A stretch of 64,000 nucleotides of DNA from Amycolatopsis lexingtonensis (lineage in GTDB: Bacteria; Actinomycetota; Actinomycetes; Mycobacteriales; Pseudonocardiaceae). The notes beneath the pieces are model-generated. The model had not been told where the DNA came from and searched no databases. It was given only the letters and a program-made list of their open reading frames with translations. The number at the start of each line of letters is the position of its first letter. The stretch's first letter is position 1. Below are positions 60,335-64,000 of the stretch, in pieces. Location of the stretch: contig NZ_JADBEG010000001.1 in NCBI RefSeq assembly GCF_014873755.1, forward strand, positions 4,900,501-4,964,500. Direction: 5' to 3'. The position numbers and the translations under genes are program-made.

Positions 60335-61384
60335 GTGTCCGTCGAAACCGCCGGCGCCGTCCGCCCGGCACCGTCCCGGCCCGCTTCCGCGCCACTGCCC
60401 TGGCTGCTGCCGATCCGGCCGCTGCAGGCCGCGGTGTGGGAGCTCGCCGCGATCGCCGTCCTGCTGGCCTGGTTGGTAAAAGGCGTCACTCAGCCGGTGC
60501 AGATCGCCGTCAGCGCGGTCGCCGGGGCCGTCGTGCTGCTGACGTCCGTGCGGTTCGCCGGACGGCACCTGGCGGGGTGGGCACTGACGTGGACGGCGTT
60601 CCGGCTCCGGCGCCACGACACCCGCCGCGACAGCCCGGACCCGCTGCTGTCGGTGGCCGGGCCGGTGAAGGTCCGCCAGCACGTCGACCGCGCGGGCAAC
60701 CGCTTCGGCGTCGCGGAAGTCGACGGCGGCTGGAGCGCGCTGGTGCGGCTGACGCCGGGAACGGGCGCGCCGGGCGCGCTGGCCGACATCCTGCGGGAGG
60801 CCTACCGGCGCACGGACGTCCCGCTGGCTTCGGCCCAGCTGCTGACGTGGGCCATCCCCCGCGGCGACCAGGTGCTGCGCGTGCGGTGGCTGGCGGTGCG
60901 CTACCGCCCGGACCTGGCCCCGATCGCGGCACTGGCCCGCGGCGGCGGCGACCTCGGGGCGCTGCGGAGCACGGCGTCGGCGGCGTTGAGCTTGATGGGC
61001 GCGCTGGCCGAGGCGGGGTACCAGAGCACCGTGCTGGAGGCCGGGGAGCTGGCGAAGGAACTGCGGGTGGCGCTGGGCGTCCAGGGGCCCGCGTCCGGTG
61101 CGCCGGAGGGGTGGCGGTCCTGGACGTGGGGCGGCGGTGCGCCGCAGATGTGCTTCGCGCCGAGGACGCCGCGGGCGTTGGACTTGGCGGTGCCGGGCGC
61201 GGCGTTCACGGCGACGTCGTACACGCTGACCCGGACCGCGGGCGGCAAGGAGAAGGCGGAAGTGACGATCCGGGTGGGGGCTCGGCCGGGTGCCCCGGTC
61301 CCGGCACCGCCGTCGGCCGTCCCCTTGCACGGCCGCCACGGCGCCGGAGTCCGCCAGACGCTCCCGCTGGCGCTGGACAGCTGA
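60335..61384 (+). CDS. eccE: Type VII secretion protein EccE
   Basis: 349-aa component. Two N-terminal helices (about 33-50 and 55-72) then a cytoplasmic region (VKVRQHVDRAGNRFGVAEVDGGWSALVRLTPGTG...). It fits the weakly conserved EccE family and is placed between eccB and eccD, which supports the call. GTG with an AAAGGGGA site. It is on the plus strand, divergent from eccB and convergent with eccD. Confidence 0.8.
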   Translation: MSVETAGAVRPAPSRPASAPLPWLLPIRPLQAAVWELAAIAVLLAWLVKGVTQPVQIAVSAVAGAVVLLTSVRFAGRHLAGWALTWTAFRLRRHDTRRDSPDPLLSVAGPVKVRQHVDRAGNRFGVAEVDGGWSALVRLTPGTGAPGALADILREAYRRTDVPLASAQLLTWAIPRGDQVLRVRWLAVRYRPDLAPIAALARGGGDLGALRSTASAALSLMGALAEAGYQSTVLEAGELAKELRVALGVQGPASGAPEGWRSWTWGGGAPQMCFAPRTPRALDLAVPGAAFTATSYTLTRTAGGKEKAEVTIRVGARPGAPVPAPPSAVPLHGRHGAGVRQTLPLALDS

Positions 61385-61388
61385 GATG

Positions 61389-61440
61389 CCGTGAAGGCCC
61401 CCTTCACGGTCATAAATGCCGGTAAGGAGGCCTTCACGGA
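61389..61440. repeat. Hairpin/direct-repeat element between eccE and eccD
   Basis: CCGTGAAGG-n3-CCTTCACGG (61389-61409) forms a tight hairpin, and CCTTCACGG recurs at 61431-61439 with AAGG-AGG-CCTT overlapping it. It lies between convergent stops and may terminate both. Similar GTGAAGGCC-rich elements are, as I recall, repeated in Amycolatopsis genomes; not verifiable here. Confidence 0.6.
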
Positions 61441-61447
61441 CTTTGGC

Positions 61448-62821
61448 TCAGCCGCGGACGGCCTCGTAGACGCCCGCGATCATGCCGACCAACGGGACCA
61501 GCGACAGCAGCACCAGGAACTCGGACACGTCCAGCAGCCTCGACCAGTACGGCGAACGCAGCCCGCGCGCCACCCGCGTCGCGTACACCAGGCACAGCGC
61601 CGCCGCCAGGACGACCGCGCAGCCCGCCGCGAACAGCACCGTCCGGTTGCCCGAAGCCACCAGCCACACGCCGGCGCACACCAGGCTCAGGATGCCGAAC
61701 CCGACCAGCACCAGCCGCTGCGCCCGGCCCGCGTACGAGCGTGACCGCAGGATCCACGCCACGCCCAGTACCGCCGCCAATCCCGCTTCCCACGGCCCGG
61801 CCGAAGACAGCACGATGGAAGAAGCCAGCACCACCATGCCGAGCGCGACGAGCAGGCCCGTCAGCACGGCTTGGGCGTGGGACGTCCGGCCGATCATCTC
61901 GGTGCCGAGCGACGGCTGTTCGTCCGCGCGGAACGCCTCCATGTCGTCCGGGACGCGGGGCAGCGGCAACCGTGCGAGGCGCAGGGACAGCATCGGGGCG
62001 ACCGCGGCCAGCGCCGTGCACAGCACCGCGGCCACCGAGGCGGCCGAAGCGGGTGAGACGCCGGCCAGCAGCACCACGCCCGTCGTCAGGGCGCCGATGC
62101 CCGCCGCGCCGGTGATCGCCACGAACCACGGGAGGCGGTCGGCCACCGAGACCGCCGCCAGGACGCCGAACACCGTCACCGCCGCGAACCCGGCCGCCAG
62201 CGGGCCCGCCGACAGCGAGAACAGCGGGTGCGGTGGCAGCACGGACATCCCCGCCAGCACCGCGACCCCGACACCCGCGACCGCGCCCGCTGCCCCGGCC
62301 TCGGCGTCGCCGTAAGCCCGGCTGAGCGCGCCGCCGCCGAGCAGCAGCACCAAGGCCAAGAGCCCGGTCCCGATCGGCGCCAGGACGCTGCCGGACGCCG
62401 CCGACTGCACCAGCAGCCCGCCCGCCAGCAGCAGCACGACCGCGGCCACCAGGCCGGACCGGCGCGCCACCGACGGGCCCCAGCCGCCGGAGGTGTCGGC
62501 GACGCTCGCGATCGAGTCGATGACGTCGTCGAACAGCAGCGGACCCCGCGGGCGTTCCCGCGGGGTCAGGTGGAGCACTTCGCCGTCCCGGATCTGGGCG
62601 GCCGCGACGCTCAGGCCCAAGGCCAGTGGCGCGCCGCCGAGCCGGGAGAGCACCCAGCCGGGGTGCTCCGCCGACGCCTGCCCGGCGGCTCCGGCCAGCC
62701 GGACCAGCTGCGGCACCAGCTCGGCGAACGTCGACTGCTGCGGCAGGGCGACGTCCACGCGGGCCCGCGGCGTGACCACCGTGACCCGCCGCGTCGTCCC
62801 GGTGAGAGAAGCCGTCATCAC
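61448..62821 (-). CDS. eccD: Type VII secretion integral membrane protein EccD
   Basis: 457-aa protein with an N-terminal ubiquitin-like domain (about 10-90, RVTVVTPRARVDVALPQQSTFAELVPQLVRLAG) and 11 membrane helices after 125, the EccD layout that forms the channel-side of the ESX complex. The start is GTG ATG: GTG 62821 overlaps the upstream stop by 4 nt, while ATG 62818 follows directly. It is in one operon with the YbaB gene. Confidence 0.92.
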   Translation of the reverse strand: MMTASLTGTTRRVTVVTPRARVDVALPQQSTFAELVPQLVRLAGAAGQASAEHPGWVLSRLGGAPLALGLSVAAAQIRDGEVLHLTPRERPRGPLLFDDVIDSIASVADTSGGWGPSVARRSGLVAAVVLLLAGGLLVQSAASGSVLAPIGTGLLALVLLLGGGALSRAYGDAEAGAAGAVAGVGVAVLAGMSVLPPHPLFSLSAGPLAAGFAAVTVFGVLAAVSVADRLPWFVAITGAAGIGALTTGVVLLAGVSPASAASVAAVLCTALAAVAPMLSLRLARLPLPRVPDDMEAFRADEQPSLGTEMIGRTSHAQAVLTGLLVALGMVVLASSIVLSSAGPWEAGLAAVLGVAWILRSRSYAGRAQRLVLVGFGILSLVCAGVWLVASGNRTVLFAAGCAVVLAAALCLVYATRVARGLRSPYWSRLLDVSEFLVLLSLVPLVGMIAGVYEAVRG

Positions 62822-63138
62822 ACCTCTTTCGCGGCCGAGATCACCGGCGCGAACTTGGCGTTCGACGCCTCGGCGAGCTTCTGCAGCCCGGCGTTCACCG
62901 CCTCGAGGACGATCTCCGAAAGGTTGCGGGCGTCGTACTCGCGGATCGCGCGGGGGTCGATGTCGATCGAGGTGAACCGGCCGTCGCCGCGGAGGGTGAC
63001 GGTGACCTCGTTCTGCCGCGAGTGCGCCTTGACCTCCATCGCCTCGACCGTGCGCTGGATCCGCTGGACCTCTTCGGTCTGCTTGCGCACCTGCGCGAGC
63101 AGCTCGTCCATGTCCGGCACCGCGTACGGATCGGTCAC
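62818..63138 (-). CDS. YbaB/EbfC-family nucleoid-associated protein
   Basis: 106-aa protein with a YbaB fold: an N-terminal helix DELLAQVRKQTEEVQRIQRTVEAME and strands EVTVTLRGDGRFTSIDIDPRAIREYDARNLSEIVLEAVNAGLQKL. YbaB paralogues occur in actinobacterial ESX loci. GTG 63138 overlaps the upstream stop by 4 nt. It may bind DNA or act as a small partner of the secreted proteins; not established. Confidence 0.85.
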   Translation of the reverse strand: MTDPYAVPDMDELLAQVRKQTEEVQRIQRTVEAMEVKAHSRQNEVTVTLRGDGRFTSIDIDPRAIREYDARNLSEIVLEAVNAGLQKLAEASNAKFAPVISAAKEV

Positions 63139-63605
63139 TGTGCTTTCCCTTCGTGCTGGCGGACGCGGACGCTGCCCACGAACCGCTGGAAACCGGGTGA
63201 GAGCCGCCGCGCGGTCGCGGGCGCGGCCGTGCAGGCGAGCTCGAGCACCAGCCGGTCCGCCGGCACCGCGCCGGGAACCGTCAGGTGCACCTGGGTCTGG
63301 ATCAGCTCGTCGCCTTCGCCGGTGCGCAGACGGAGCAGCTGCATGACGCCGGGCGCGGCCGCCTCGCCGACGTCGCGGCGGCTCAGCACCTCCAGGCCGG
63401 CCAGCGTGCGCGAAAGGCGTTCGACGGCTTCGGCGGCGATGTCGTCGATCGACGCGTCGTCCGGCCGCTGCTGCACGCTCACGGTGATGTTCGGGACGAA
63501 CTCGCCCGGTGCGGCGTCGTGCACGGCGACGAACACCGCGCCGGAGTCGCCCGGGTCGACGGCGGTCCAGCCGTCCGGGATGACGAAGTCGAGGGGGAGC
63601 GTCAT
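63135..63605 (-). CDS. Small protein of type VII locus, LpqN/PsbP-like
   Basis: 156-aa protein with a beta-rich layout (LPLDFVIPDGWTAVDPGDSGAVFVAVHD ... ITVSVQQRPDDASIDDIAAEAVERL ... QTQVHLTVPGAVPADRLVLELACTA). The FVIPDGW opening recalls DcrB/LpqN-type folds, but no signal peptide is present. The ATG at 63605 overlaps the stop of the next upstream gene by 1 nt. Function unknown; conserved position in ESX loci is likely but unchecked. Confidence 0.75.
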   Translation of the reverse strand: MTLPLDFVIPDGWTAVDPGDSGAVFVAVHDAAPGEFVPNITVSVQQRPDDASIDDIAAEAVERLSRTLAGLEVLSRRDVGEAAAPGVMQLLRLRTGEGDELIQTQVHLTVPGAVPADRLVLELACTAAPATARRLSPGFQRFVGSVRVRQHEGKAQ

Positions 63606-64000
63606 CACAGCCCCACGTACGAAACGGCGTCGTCCCAAGCGGATCCGACGGCGTCGGCGGCGTCACTGGCCGCGTGGCCGACCGCGTCGACGGCCGCGCC
63701 GCCGTACTCGCCGATCGTGTGGCCGAGCTTCGGCAGGTCGATGTCGATCTTCGCGCCGACACCGAGCCCGAGGCCCAGCGCCGCACCCGCCTTGAAGTTC
63801 ACCTTGAGGTGCCCGGCGTCGTAGACGGCCTGGGCGTCGAGCTGCGCGCCGAGGCCGTACTGCAGCGTGCCGTTCGCGCCGACGCCGACGCCGGCGACGT
63901 CCGCGGCGACCTCGCCCTCGACCTTCCCGCCCACGAAGGCGTTCGCGTGCGCGCCGACGCCGTGCGCGCCGATCGTGCCGGACGCGCTGACCTCGCCGCC
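63605..64000 (-). CDS. 3' end of a Gly/Ala-rich type VII-linked protein (partial)
   Basis: The gene continues beyond the window; 131 C-terminal residues are visible. They consist of Gly/Ala-Val repeats of alternating strand pattern (GTIGAHGVGAHANAFVGGKVEG, GTLQYGLGAQLDAQAVYD, AGAALGLGLGVGAKIDIDLPKLG), ending in helices with Asp-Ala repeats. This style is typical of C-terminal parts of putative T7SS-secreted proteins in Pseudonocardiales. As the first visible gene of the eccD operon it is a good substrate candidate, but the N-terminal WXG-type domain is out of view. Confidence 0.7.
   Translation of the reverse strand, partial: GGEVSASGTIGAHGVGAHANAFVGGKVEGEVAADVAGVGVGANGTLQYGLGAQLDAQAVYDAGHLKVNFKAGAALGLGLGVGAKIDIDLPKLGHTIGEYGGAAVDAVGHAASDAADAVGSAWDDAVSYVGL

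Noticed and set aside
60196..60489. N-terminal extension of EccB up to 60489
   Set aside because: The family begins with WTQRDQ; the added residues look like non-coding translation and would run past the eccE start.

Overview
The window is high-GC DNA (roughly 70 percent or more) with frequent GTG starts, 4-nt stop/start overlaps and Mycobacterium-like proteins. Together with PriA, type VII secretion genes, F420-type oxidoreductase and KstR/GlnR-like sites this points to an actinomycete of the order Pseudonocardiales, most probably Amycolatopsis or a close relative. The genus is an inference from gene content, not a database match.

Backbone. All on the minus strand, and in the order known from other actinobacteria, lie hisD-hisC-hisB (56.5-53.5 kb), hisH and priA (44.1-42.7 kb), hisF-x-hisI-DUF1304 (30.8-28.9 kb), trpE-TIGR02234-trpC-trpB-trpA (27.2-22.1 kb), lgt (15.3 kb), gltB-gltD (13.0-7.0 kb) and a type II DAHP synthase (3.1 kb). 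These make histidine, tryptophan, chorismate precursors and glutamate. No trpF is present, and PriA carries the residues of the two-substrate HisA/TrpF enzyme, so it probably serves both pathways. trpD, trpG, hisG and hisE are not in the window.

Inserted regions. 0-6.8 kb: XRE regulator/SDR pair and three secreted proteins. 15.3-20.4 kb: a FluG-like module of M20 peptidase, amidohydrolase, APC permease and glutamine-synthetase-like ligase. 20.4-22.1 kb: a Tat-exported amidase, a Uma2 protein and a MerR regulator. 30.8-42.7 kb: TetR, DHFR-like, phytase, beta-helix protein, a frameshifted membrane protein, an ECF-like sigma factor with its membrane partner, an ABC-2 exporter and small enzymes. 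44.1-53.3 kb: acyl-CoA dehydrogenase, NIPSNAP, NUDIX, a split transketolase under an apparent SoxR promoter, KptA, and a TetR/MMPL efflux pair with a repeated operator array. 56.6-64 kb: nitrilase, two tandem NarL-type response regulators fused into an operon with eccB, then eccE, eccD, a YbaB protein and the 3' end of a probable secreted substrate.

Regulation. About 22 genes have a TAnnnT-like (-10) hexamer ending 6-7 nt before the start codon, indicating leaderless mRNAs; this also corrects some starts (for example the DAHP synthase). Readable operators include MerR-class 19-bp-spacer promoters (soxR/transketolase and merR), a perfect 28-bp dyad between trpE and tetR, a KstR-like box, a GlnR-like box, and a multi-copy operator between tetR and the MMPL pump. 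Several strong hairpins end transcription units. I saw no rRNA, tRNA, CRISPR array, transposase or replication origin.
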